In this document: piece by piece, positions 36,329-44,613 of the stretch
Position numbering within the stretch: position 1 is the stretch's first letter
Layout: each line of letters begins with the position of its first letter
Assembly (NCBI GenBank): GCA_017380575.1
Contig: JAFODS010000069.1
Location: 1 to 64,000 of the forward strand
Source of the DNA: Clostridia bacterium
GTDB taxonomy: Bacteria > Bacillota > Clostridia > Oscillospirales > Acutalibacteraceae
Length of the DNA stretch: 64,000 bases
Reading direction: 5' to 3'
Program-made: the position numbers and the translations under genes
The notes under the pieces: model-generated
Seen by the model: the letters and a program-made list of their open reading frames with translations, nothing else
What the model was told of the DNA's origin: nothing
The model's database searches: none

Positions 36329-37681
36329 TCACTTAAGTTTTAATTCAGCATTGAAATCGTCAATTCCGTAATTGCCGACAGTATGCTTCATTGTTTCATA
36401 GAAATCAAGTTCTTCACCCTGTGAGCCTTTAATAGTTTTAACGAAAGGCTTTACTTTTTTGAAAAGACGAAGAAGCATATCACCTTCCGGTGTTCCTTCA
36501 ACATAAGGCTGATTTCCGACAAAAACATAACGTACAAGTCCGATTGCAAAATCAGCAAATTTCACATTGCGGATAGATTTATCAACCTTTACAAAAAGTA
36601 ACTTTCCTAACGTTCCGAGAGTTACTGTAGAAATCTTTCTGCCGAGGAAACGCATCGGCTTATCCATTGCAGGCTTGAACTTTATACCGATTTTTCTGCA
36701 GAATCTTTCCGGGTCATCCTTGATAGCGCCTACCATTATGTTAATCATTCTGTCAAACTGATCCTGAAGATACTGTTCGCCTGTTTTTCCGCCCTTGTCC
36801 CATTCAAATTCCGGAACAGGAATACTCTTTATTTCAACAGTGCTTTCGTCTTTGACTGTAACAAGGCGCATAAATGCCGGACAGCCTATAAGAGAGCCTG
36901 TGCACACATCAAAGAATTTATTACCTTTTTCAGTTTTCACTTCATTTATACTCTGGTTGTGCATATGACCTGTGAAGATAAGATGCACACCGTTATCTGC
37001 AAGAGTTTCAATGAGCTTTTTGCCGTTTTTCTGTCTTGCATCCGGGATAAGGTTCAGAATCGGCTGACCTGCAAGCACGGGATAATGCTCCATTGCAATC
37101 ATCATTTTGCCATCCGCCTGAGCCTTCTTTGCCTGAGCTTCAATCCATGCAAGAAAATCATCGTCATACTCAACGTTTTTACGTCCGTCCATATCATTGC
37201 AGATTGAAATAAGGCGTACGTCATCCGAAAGATCAGCAACGTAAGACATATGCTCCTTATTGAATGCGATTGCATCGGTGTAACCGAAATCCTTATAAAG
37301 ATCATATAACTCTGTAAACTTGGTTCCTTCGGGAGTTATTCTGCCGGTTTCGTTGAAAGCAAACGGTTTTTCGTTGAAATCGTGACCTGCAGTTACAACA
37401 AAAATCTTCTTACCTGTTTTTTCTTTGAAATCCTTGAGAAGATTTGAAAAAGCAATATTACTCTCCTTTTCACCGTTAAAGGAAAGGTCGCCTGCGATAA
37501 GGATGATATCAGCTTCATTGCACTTTTCAAGATAAGCAAATGCTGCTTCGTTTATAGCCTGAGTTTCTGCAAAACACTTCTGCTCAAGCTCCATAAACTC
37601 TTCGTAACCCTTACCGTATGCACCGAGAGAATTTTTAAAATAATGGGTATCCGTTACAAGGAAAAATTTAAGTTCTTTCAT
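36329..37681 (-). CDS. Calcineurin-like metallophosphoesterase
   Basis: The 450-residue cytoplasmic-looking protein opens with KFFLVTDTHYF (D-x-H motif), then LIAGDLSFNGE (G-D), a VVTAGHDFNE in place of the usual G-N-H-D, MIAMEHYPVL and FTGHMHNQS (G-H-x-H). The missing Asn in the third motif is unusual, because it normally binds the second metal and the substrate. The C-terminal 200 residues are not recognised. It is first in a two-gene unit with the PHP protein and is read from a promoter divergent to sigK. Confidence 0.82.
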   Translation of the reverse strand: MKELKFFLVTDTHYFKNSLGAYGKGYEEFMELEQKCFAETQAINEAAFAYLEKCNEADIILIAGDLSFNGEKESNIAFSNLLKDFKEKTGKKIFVVTAGHDFNEKPFAFNETGRITPEGTKFTELYDLYKDFGYTDAIAFNKEHMSYVADLSDDVRLISICNDMDGRKNVEYDDDFLAWIEAQAKKAQADGKMMIAMEHYPVLAGQPILNLIPDARQKNGKKLIETLADNGVHLIFTGHMHNQSINEVKTEKGNKFFDVCTGSLIGCPAFMRLVTVKDESTVEIKSIPVPEFEWDKGGKTGEQYLQDQFDRMINIMVGAIKDDPERFCRKIGIKFKPAMDKPMRFLGRKISTVTLGTLGKLLFVKVDKSIRNVKFADFAIGLVRYVFVGNQPYVEGTPEGDMLLRLFKKVKPFVKTIKGSQGEELDFYETMKHTVGNYGIDDFNAELKLK

Positions 37682-37717
37682 AAAAATACCTCTGAAAATT
37701 ATAAATACATCAAGTTT

Positions 37718-37746
37718 AGTCTATCATAATTATTTCTTTTTGTAAA
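37718..37746 (-). promoter_or_regulatory. Probable promoter of the phosphoesterase/PHP unit
   Basis: TTTACA (37741-37746) and TAGACT (37718-37723) on the minus strand are 17 bases apart, with CAGAGG before the ATG. Confidence 0.6.
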
Positions 37747-37801
37747 TAAAATAGCTGTCAAAAAACATCGTCATTATGCATATATTTTATATGGTGATTT
37801 T

Positions 37802-38488
37802 ATGATAATTGAAGTTGTACTTAATTCTTTATCAAATCTTTTGTTTTTTGCGCTGCACCTTTCAAGTGCAAGCTCGTTCCCGCCTCCGCTTTCCGCAAAG
37901 GATGAACGTGAATATCTTGTTGCGTATAAAAACGGAGATATGAACGCAAAGAACAAGCTGATTGAACACAACCTCAGGTTGGTTGCTCACATCATTAAAA
38001 AGTATTATTCAAACTCTGCACATCAGGATGACCTGATTTCTATCGGCACTATCGGACTTATAAAAGCGATAAACACATTTGACGTTGAAAAAGGCACACG
38101 CCTTGCTACATACGCCGCACGGTGCGTTGAAAACGAAATTCTTATGTATTTCCGAGCACAGAAGAAAACTGCACAAGATGTTTCTGTCAACGAACCTATC
38201 GACACGGACAGCGAAGGAAATCCCCTGACGCTTATGGATATCATAGCGACAGAGGATGAGATTATTGACGATATTTATAAAATGACGATGATAAAAAAGC
38301 TTCGCGGAGAAATTAAAAAAATCGATAACCCGCGTGAAAGAACGATTATCATTCTGCGTTACGGACTTGACGGTAACAAGCCTTTGACTCAGCTTGAGGT
38401 TTCCGAAAGACTTAATATATCAAGGTCTTATGTTTCAAGAATCGAGAAAAAGGTTCTTACACGATTAAAAAAAGCACTTGAAGATTAA
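37802..38488 (+). CDS. sigK: Sporulation sigma factor SigK
   Basis: The 228-residue product matches the late mother-cell sigma factor. A hydrophobic pro-sequence (about 1-22) precedes SSFPPPLSAKDEREYL. Region 2 holds LIEHNLRLVAHIIKKYY, DLISIGTIGLIKAINTFD and KGTRLATYAARCVENEIL; region 4 ends in the helix-turn-helix LNISRSYVSRIEKKVLTRL. The reading frame is uninterrupted: there is no skin-type element and no split. It is the only complete gene on the plus strand. GGTGAT lies before the ATG. The region upstream contains CATATATT, which recalls mother-cell sigma -10 boxes but is not decisive. It controls spore coat genes in other species. Confidence 0.95.
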   Translation: MIIEVVLNSLSNLLFFALHLSSASSFPPPLSAKDEREYLVAYKNGDMNAKNKLIEHNLRLVAHIIKKYYSNSAHQDDLISIGTIGLIKAINTFDVEKGTRLATYAARCVENEILMYFRAQKKTAQDVSVNEPIDTDSEGNPLTLMDIIATEDEIIDDIYKMTMIKKLRGEIKKIDNPRERTIIILRYGLDGNKPLTQLEVSERLNISRSYVSRIEKKVLTRLKKALED

Positions 38489-38520
38489 AAGGAGTTGCAA
38501 CAAAGGCAACTCCTTTTACT
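38485..38520. terminator. Bidirectional terminator between sigK and the MMPL gene
   Basis: AAAAGGAGTTGC (38487-38498) pairs perfectly with GCAACTCCTTTT (38506-38517); A/T tails on both sides let it serve the two convergent genes. Confidence 0.85.
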
Positions 38521-38521
38521 A

Positions 38522-41500
38522 TTATTTGGATTTTCGTCTTCTGCGCTCTTTTGTGACAATCTTATCAAATGCCGCAAGTAAGCCCGGAAGAATAAAGATT
38601 ATAAGTAGAATTGCAGAAAGGCAGCCGACAGAAACAGTCTGGCAGATCTGTGCAATAGTCGGATCAACGGGAGCGAATCCCATAACCGCCGTTACGAACA
38701 CCATAATAAGACCTGATGTAAAAATCGTATGGCTTGCTCCTTCAAAAGCAGATTTCAGTGACTCAAGCACACCTTTCATCTTTCTATTTTCACGGTAATA
38801 GTTTGTGAAAAGTATGCCGTAGTCAATCGTTGCACCCATAAGGATACATTCAACTATGAGAAGTGCGAGGTAATACATACTGTAGCCACGAACACCGCTT
38901 GCAAACACAGTAACATAAACACCTGTCTGCACAAGAAGCACAAGCAGAAGAGGAATTACAACACTTCTGAAAGTGATTGCAACAACTGCAAAAATAGCCA
39001 ATGCCGTCAGCAAGGTTATCATAAGCAGTTCCTTATCAAAGCTCTGCTGCATTTCATAGCTCATTGGTGAATTACCGATAACGTAATATTCCTTTTTGAG
39101 TGCACCGTCGCAGTCTGCCATAAGCTTATCGATAAACGCTGTTGTTTCTTCGTTTTCAAGAGCGAGCGATGTATCAATCATCATAAGAGAATTATTCTTA
39201 CCTCTCATCTGTGAAACGCCGTCCTCAAGCTGACCCTTTGCACCAAGAATCTGTTCACGCATTGAATCGTCAATCATAACAGAAAATCGTTCATCGTTGA
39301 GCATATTGTCATAAAGATGGCTGAACAGCTCCTCAACAGTAAGCTTCCATTCGGGATTACTTTCCTTTACTGCTGAATAATAAAGATACATCAGCTTCAT
39401 TGTGTTTTCGTTAAGCTCTTCGGAGAAGCTTCCGAGCAATTCTGCAAATTCTTTTGCTGTAAATGACTTATCCGCAACGATTGCATCAATAAGCTTTTCT
39501 GCCGTAACAACCAAATCTGCCATTCCGTCTTCGATAAATGCAGAGTAGTCTTTATTCGGAAGAATCTCGTTTGAAATAAAGCTGATAAAATCTGCGAGTG
39601 AAAGCTTCCATTTGCTTGTGTCGCCCTTTTCGGCTTTATAGAGCATAAAGAGCTGTCTTAACATAGGCTCTTCAAAGCCTACAGCTTCAGCCAATTCCGC
39701 TGAAGTAAAGCTTTTGCCGTTGACAACACCGTTTACGAGAGTTTCACCCGTTTCGATGAGTGCAAGATTTTCCTCACCCATAAGCGGAGCAAAGGTTTCT
39801 TTATTTTCACCGATAAAGCCGATTACCGTCTGCAAGGAGAGCTTTTTATCAGCACCGTTTTTATCAAAATCATAAACTGAATATAAGATTTTCACAAGTT
39901 CTGGTTCCATTGAAAGGATTTCCGCCGCATCCTGCCAGGTAAGTTTTTCTTCTGCTACAACAGCGTCAATCAGCTTCTGCATCATCGGAAGCCTTGATGC
40001 AAGTTCAGCACTCTCACTGCCTGACGGAATAATTCCCGATGCAGTTACCGCACCGTCGATAAACTCTTCGAGTGACATTGTTTTTGCACCAAAGAAAATA
40101 AATTTCACAAGGCTTTCCTCAACACCGAGCATTGAAGAAATTTCTTCTGCCGTACGCTGTTTCTGTACGGATTCTTTTGTTGCAAAGTGCTTGAGAATCC
40201 CTGCCTGCGATGCAGTTTCTGCATCAAGCTGTGAAGCGAACATCGGATTTGTAACAATTTCATCCGCAAGGTAATTTATAAGCTGTGTGGCTGTTATTGA
40301 AGGCGGAGAATAAGACTCTTCACCTGCATAGTAATAGGCATAAAGAAGCTTAGCCTGCTGTTCGTCAATACTGAGTTTGGCTGACATTTCTTCTGCCGTA
40401 ATTTCAGCTGTTACCTTTTTCTTGTCGCTGAATTCAGAGAAAAGACCGAGCTGTGACTTCATTCCATCATCAATGAACGAGGAGAACATCTCATCTTTTG
40501 CGATATTGTTTACAACAAAATCCGCAAACTGCGACACAGTCATTGTTCCTGCATTTTCGCTTGTTTCGTTTGCAAAATAAAGCGACATAACCTGCTTTAT
40601 CTGCTTTTCGTCCATTTCAAAAAGATCTGCAATTTCTTTTGATGAAAGCGGAGTTGTAAGCGACTCTTTATTTTCAAACTTTTCAAGCATACCTGCCTTG
40701 TCCTTCATCGAATCGTCAATGTAGGAAGAGAACATTTTGTTTGTCATAACATTCTGTGAAAGAAATCCGAGAACTTCACTCGCACGAAGTGATTTATCCT
40801 CATCACCTGCAAAACGGTCGTAATACAAAACAGAAAGAAGCGACGGATCGATACCCATATCCGCACCGAAGCTTTCAATCATCGAAACCATTTCGTTTGT
40901 TTTGAATGCCTTGCCGAGGGTTGTTGAATATCCGAGCACACTGTTCACCTTTTCGTGACCGGTAAGATCGTTAGCAATCTTTGCTATATTTTCTTCATCC
41001 GAATTGTTGTAGACCATAATTATAGGGTTGGATGAAGGGAAAATTTCTGAAATTTCATCCTCTTTTGCAATAGTATAGGTTATCGGAGTGATATTCTGAA
41101 GGAAATACATTGCAACAAACAGGACAACAAACACAACCGCTACAAGCTTTCTTGCCTTGAAACTGAAGCTTGCCACCTTACCCATAGGGATATGAAGTTC
41201 TTTTTTTGTTGTTTTGGTAACAGCCTTATCAAATATAAGAATAAGAACAGGCAACACCGTAAAGACGCAGAGCATACTGAACAATACGCCTTTTGAAAGA
41301 ACAAGTCCGAGATCCTTGCCGATTGTAAAGCTCATAAAAACAAGCATAAGAAGACCGATAACAGTCGTCATACCGCTCGACGTTACGGAAGAAAAAGCGT
41401 TTACAAGAGCCTTTTTCATAGCTTCGTATTTATCTGCAGACGTTGTCTTTTCCTGACGGTAACGGTTCATAAGGATTATTGAATAGTCCATAGAAAGAAC

Positions 41501-42148
41501 AACCTGCAGGATTGATGAGATGGAGAAAGTCATCTGCGAAACGTGTTCAAACATTATATTGCTTCCCATATTCAAAGCAATCGCTATACCGATAGTGGCA
41601 AGGAAAAGCACGGGTTCGAACCAAGATGCACACATCGCAAACAAAACAACCATCATAAGGGCGAATGCAACAACAATTACCCATAACGGAAGAGTAACAC
41701 CCATTGCATCGTCGTTCTGATAAATTACACCCTTATCCCTGAATTCCCATCCGATTGTTTCTTCTATCGCGACTTCTTCGGGAGTATTGTATGCATATGA
41801 TGTACTTACAGTAAACAAGGTATAGCCGTCCTTGTTATGTATATCCGGATTATAGGTAACGCTGTCAACGTTTTCAATTTCCGAGAGCTGAAGCTTAATA
41901 TTGGTTTTTTCAACATCCGTCAGGTCTTTGAACATAACTCTGACCGTACTCGGAGTAGTCATATTCGGGAATTCTTCCGCAAGCACATTCATTCCCTGTT
42001 TCATTGAAGAATCGTCCGGGAGATATTTTGTCATATCCGTATTGACATTTACACCGGGTATCATGCAGACACACGCAATACACAGCGCAAGCATAACTCC
42101 CAGCACAAGATATCTTTTATCGACAATGAAATTGGCTATTCTTTTCAT
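38522..42148 (-). CDS. Giant MMPL/RND-type membrane transporter with helical repeats
   Basis: From the ATG at 42148 (GGGAGAG upstream; the open frame extends 20 codons further but across the promoter) the product has 1208 residues. It has the two-half MMPL/RND plan: a first helix, an outer domain, then helices with MDYSIILMNRYRQE (about 220-233), and a second bundle with GATIDYGILFTNYYRENR. Between the halves, where MMPL proteins usually have a short outer loop, lie about 565 residues built of six full and one partial repeat of roughly 75-85 residues (consensus around F-S-S-x-I-D-D-x-M ... E-I-A-x-L-x ... L-Y). The C-terminus is basic (KERRRRKSK). It likely exports lipid or another hydrophobic compound using the proton gradient. 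It is a single-gene unit with a perfect promoter. Confidence 0.85.
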   Translation of the reverse strand: MKRIANFIVDKRYLVLGVMLALCIACVCMIPGVNVNTDMTKYLPDDSSMKQGMNVLAEEFPNMTTPSTVRVMFKDLTDVEKTNIKLQLSEIENVDSVTYNPDIHNKDGYTLFTVSTSYAYNTPEEVAIEETIGWEFRDKGVIYQNDDAMGVTLPLWVIVVAFALMMVVLFAMCASWFEPVLFLATIGIAIALNMGSNIMFEHVSQMTFSISSILQVVLSMDYSIILMNRYRQEKTTSADKYEAMKKALVNAFSSVTSSGMTTVIGLLMLVFMSFTIGKDLGLVLSKGVLFSMLCVFTVLPVLILIFDKAVTKTTKKELHIPMGKVASFSFKARKLVAVVFVVLFVAMYFLQNITPITYTIAKEDEISEIFPSSNPIIMVYNNSDEENIAKIANDLTGHEKVNSVLGYSTTLGKAFKTNEMVSMIESFGADMGIDPSLLSVLYYDRFAGDEDKSLRASEVLGFLSQNVMTNKMFSSYIDDSMKDKAGMLEKFENKESLTTPLSSKEIADLFEMDEKQIKQVMSLYFANETSENAGTMTVSQFADFVVNNIAKDEMFSSFIDDGMKSQLGLFSEFSDKKKVTAEITAEEMSAKLSIDEQQAKLLYAYYYAGEESYSPPSITATQLINYLADEIVTNPMFASQLDAETASQAGILKHFATKESVQKQRTAEEISSMLGVEESLVKFIFFGAKTMSLEEFIDGAVTASGIIPSGSESAELASRLPMMQKLIDAVVAEEKLTWQDAAEILSMEPELVKILYSVYDFDKNGADKKLSLQTVIGFIGENKETFAPLMGEENLALIETGETLVNGVVNGKSFTSAELAEAVGFEEPMLRQLFMLYKAEKGDTSKWKLSLADFISFISNEILPNKDYSAFIEDGMADLVVTAEKLIDAIVADKSFTAKEFAELLGSFSEELNENTMKLMYLYYSAVKESNPEWKLTVEELFSHLYDNMLNDERFSVMIDDSMREQILGAKGQLEDGVSQMRGKNNSLMMIDTSLALENEETTAFIDKLMADCDGALKKEYYVIGNSPMSYEMQQSFDKELLMITLLTALAIFAVVAITFRSVVIPLLLVLLVQTGVYVTVFASGVRGYSMYYLALLIVECILMGATIDYGILFTNYYRENRKMKGVLESLKSAFEGASHTIFTSGLIMVFVTAVMGFAPVDPTIAQICQTVSVGCLSAILLIIFILPGLLAAFDKIVTKERRRRKSK

Positions 42149-42179
42149 GCCAAACTCTCCCATTTTTAAAATTATATAC

Positions 42180-42208
42180 ATTATAAGCTTGTTGTAAGCA
42201 AATGTCAA
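42180..42208 (-). promoter_or_regulatory. Sigma-A promoter of the MMPL gene
   Basis: TTGACA (42203-42208) and TATAAT (42180-42185) on the minus strand are 17 bases apart, a perfect consensus. Confidence 0.88.
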
Positions 42209-42277
42209 TATTCATATACACTTTTTGTTAAAGTGATGCTAAAAAACGACATATTTTTAAATTCATGTTGATATAGG

Positions 42278-42316
42278 ACAAAAAAATACCGAAGCAACAA
42301 GTGCTTCGGTATTAGT
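42278..42316 (-). terminator. Terminator of ftsZ and the dcw cluster
   Basis: AATACCGAAGCA pairs with TGCTTCGGTATT (42302-42313 with 42285-42296), and the minus strand continues into a T run: a strong terminator. Confidence 0.9.
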
Positions 42317-42336
42317 TAATTATTGTAAATTAAGGA

Positions 42337-43488
42337 TTATTCACCCTTCTTCTTGATGATGTCGTTAAGGATTACATAAAAATCCTCATCATCAACAGCA
42401 CCCTTCTGCGGAGCCTTCTGTGCGCTTGTTACAACGGGAGGCTCGATCGGAGCAGTTGTTGCAGAACGCATCGGAGCTGCAGGAGCTGCAGTTGCCTTAA
42501 AAGCAGGGATTGAACCGAAATCTGCTTCTGAACCGCTGTCAAAACCTGTTGCAACAACAGTGATAACGATTTCGTCTTCGAGTTTTGAATCGAAAGCAAC
42601 ACCCCAAGTGATGTTTGCATCCGGATGTGCCTTATCTGTGATTGACTCACAAGCTGTTTCGATTTCTTCAAGACCGATGTCAGGTGAAGATGTGATGCTG
42701 ATGATAACACCCTTAGCACCTGCGATTGATGTTTCAAGAAGCGGGCTTGATGTAGCCATTTCAGCTGCCTGAAGGCTCTTATCCTTACCCTTAGCTGTAC
42801 CAACACCCATATGAGCGTAGCCAGCATCTCTCATTACGCTGCAAACGTCAGCGAAGTCGAGGTTAACAAATCCCGGAACCTTGATAAGCTCAGAAATGCT
42901 CTTAACACCCTGTGAAAGAACTTCGTCAGCAACAAGGAATGCCTCTGAAAGAGTCTTGCAACGGTCGCTGAGGAGCTTAAGACGATCGTTAGGAATAACG
43001 ATAAGGCTGTCAACGTGCTCTGAAAGACGAGCGATACCCTGCTCAGCAAGTGTGCTTCTCTTCTTGCCTTCAAACTTGAAGGGCTTTGTAACAACACCAA
43101 CAGTAAGGATGCCCATTTCCTTAGCGATCTGAGCTACTACGGGAGCTGCACCTGTACCTGTGCCGCCGCCCATACCTGCGGTGATAAATACCATGTCTGT
43201 GCCTTTAAGGATTGCAGCGATTTCCTCTTTGCTCTCCTCTGCAGCCTTTTCACCAACCTCGGGACGGCCGCCTGCGCCCTGACCGCGAGTTGACTTCTCA
43301 CCGATCTGAATTCTGTGAGTTGCCTGTGAATTAACAAGAACCTGCTTGTCTGTGTTTACAACGATGAACTCAGCACCCTGCATACCCTGTGCAATCATTG
43401 TGTTAACAGCGTTACCGCCGCCGCCACCTACACCGATAACCTTTATCTGAACGGTGCTTTCAAAATCGTTATCAATTTCAAATGCCAT
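42337..43488 (-). CDS. ftsZ: Cell division GTPase FtsZ
   Basis: FtsZ polymerises at mid-cell to form the Z ring. The 383-residue protein has the GTP-binding signature [13 protein letters not shown] (G-box at 107-113), [13 protein letters not shown] at the N-terminus, NTDKQVL and the T7 synergy loop VNLDFADV. After the core there is an Ala/Pro-rich linker (about 320-360), and the end is [17 protein letters not shown] rather than the common D-I-P-x-F-[LI]-R-x-R peptide. It has its own promoter as well as possible read-through from ftsQ. AACGGAGGT precedes the ATG. Confidence 0.97.
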   Translation of the reverse strand: MAFEIDNDFESTVQIKVIGVGGGGGNAVNTMIAQGMQGAEFIVVNTDKQVLVNSQATHRIQIGEKSTRGQGAGGRPEVGEKAAEESKEEIAAILKGTDMVFITAGMGGGTGTGAAPVVAQIAKEMGILTVGVVTKPFKFEGKKRSTLAEQGIARLSEHVDSLIVIPNDRLKLLSDRCKTLSEAFLVADEVLSQGVKSISELIKVPGFVNLDFADVCSVMRDAGYAHMGVGTAKGKDKSLQAAEMATSSPLLETSIAGAKGVIISITSSPDIGLEEIETACESITDKAHPDANITWGVAFDSKLEDEIVITVVATGFDSGSEADFGSIPAFKATAAPAAPMRSATTAPIEPPVVTSAQKAPQKGAVDDEDFYVILNDIIKKKGE

Positions 43489-43531
43489 TTTATTGACCTC
43501 CGTTTTTAAAATCTATAGTAATACATTTGCT

Positions 43532-43560
43532 ATAATATCATACTTTCATATAGATTTCAA
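43532..43560 (-). promoter_or_regulatory. Sigma-A promoter of ftsZ
   Basis: TTGAAA (43555-43560) and TATTAT (43532-43537) on the minus strand are 17 bases apart, within the 138-base gap after ftsQ. Confidence 0.75.
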
Positions 43561-43626
43561 GCAAATTTATTATAAAAAGTTAAAATTTTTGTAATCTTTA
43601 ATACCAATTCGGCATTAAACAAAGAT

Positions 43627-44613
43627 TTATGCTACAGTAGTATTTCCCTCGGTATTTTCCTGACTCGGTTGTGTGGAAGTTTCTTCGTTTTCTTCCTCTT
43701 TCTGAGTCGTTGTTTCGCCATTTTCCTGTGCTACCGTATCTGTTGTCAGTTCTGTTATCGGTTCCGTTGTTTCTTCCTCAACGGGAGGTTCAAGCGAATC
43801 AAGCGGATTAACAAAAACCTTCTTAGGAATTGTAAGGTTCACTTCGGCAATCAGCTCAGGGTTTCTTTCATTTTCCTGTTCAATAGCCTTGATTCCGCCT
43901 CTGATTTTTTCGGTAAGATTATCCGAAGCTCCGAGAAGAAGTCTTAATCTGCCCTGATATATAAGCTTGATTGAGCTCTGCTGAGTAAGATCCATTTCGG
44001 TTATGTCCTTGAACATTCCTGCAGCCGTAAGCTCAGAAACAAGCTGATCGTAAATCTTCTTTTCATCTTCCTCCGAAAAAGCAAAAGCTTCACCCGGAGT
44101 TGCTGTTGCCCCTCCCTTAAGCTTAAGAAGCATAAGCTTGCTGTTTTCGGGAAGATTATTCTGCACCGCAAGCGTTTTGCCCTGTGCATCTGCGATTATA
44201 CAACCGTCATCCGATGCAATAACAATTGCCGCCTTTGTTTCGGTGATTTTTATTGTAATCTTGCCTGAAATTGTTTTGGAGATAGCCGCATCCATAACAT
44301 ACGGAAGACTTTTTTCGATACGCTCTTCAACCTTTTTAAAGTTCGTGCGTACCATATTATCTCCGACATTAAGGCCCGATGCCATAACAATTTCTTTTTC
44401 ACCGTATGTTGTACCCGTACCGGCAATTTTGATTGAGCTTATATTAAAAAGCACGGTCATACTAAGAGCAAGCACAACTGCAACAACGCCCAACGCTATA
44501 CAGACCGCACTTAATATCTTACGGTTTCTTTTAACAATTTTCAGCCTTTTTTCGTATCTCTCTCTCGCTTCGGGTCGCATTCTTGCAACCTGTTCGGGTG
44601 AAAGCTCTTTCAT
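43627..44613 (-). CDS. ftsQ: Cell division protein FtsQ/DivIB
   Basis: The 328-residue protein has a basic cytoplasmic N-terminus (RYEKRLKIVKRNRK), one membrane helix at about 34-57, then a POTRA domain starting FNISSIKIAGTGTTYGEKEI and a beta domain. The C-terminal 60 residues are a Thr/Glu-rich, low-complexity tail (TTEPITELTTDT, TTTQKEEENEETSTQ). It stabilises the FtsL/FtsB/FtsW divisome subcomplex. The start overlaps the murA stop by four bases (ATGA). Confidence 0.88.
   Translation of the reverse strand: MKELSPEQVARMRPEARERYEKRLKIVKRNRKILSAVCIALGVVAVVLALSMTVLFNISSIKIAGTGTTYGEKEIVMASGLNVGDNMVRTNFKKVEERIEKSLPYVMDAAISKTISGKITIKITETKAAIVIASDDGCIIADAQGKTLAVQNNLPENSKLMLLKLKGGATATPGEAFAFSEEDEKKIYDQLVSELTAAGMFKDITEMDLTQQSSIKLIYQGRLRLLLGASDNLTEKIRGGIKAIEQENERNPELIAEVNLTIPKKVFVNPLDSLEPPVEEETTEPITELTTDTVAQENGETTTQKEEENEETSTQPSQENTEGNTTVA

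Noticed and set aside
37770-37800. Mother-cell sigma-E/sigma-K promoter before sigK (CATATATT)
   Set aside because: Only the -10-like part is recognisable; no matching -35 box stands at the right distance, so it is not listed as a feature.
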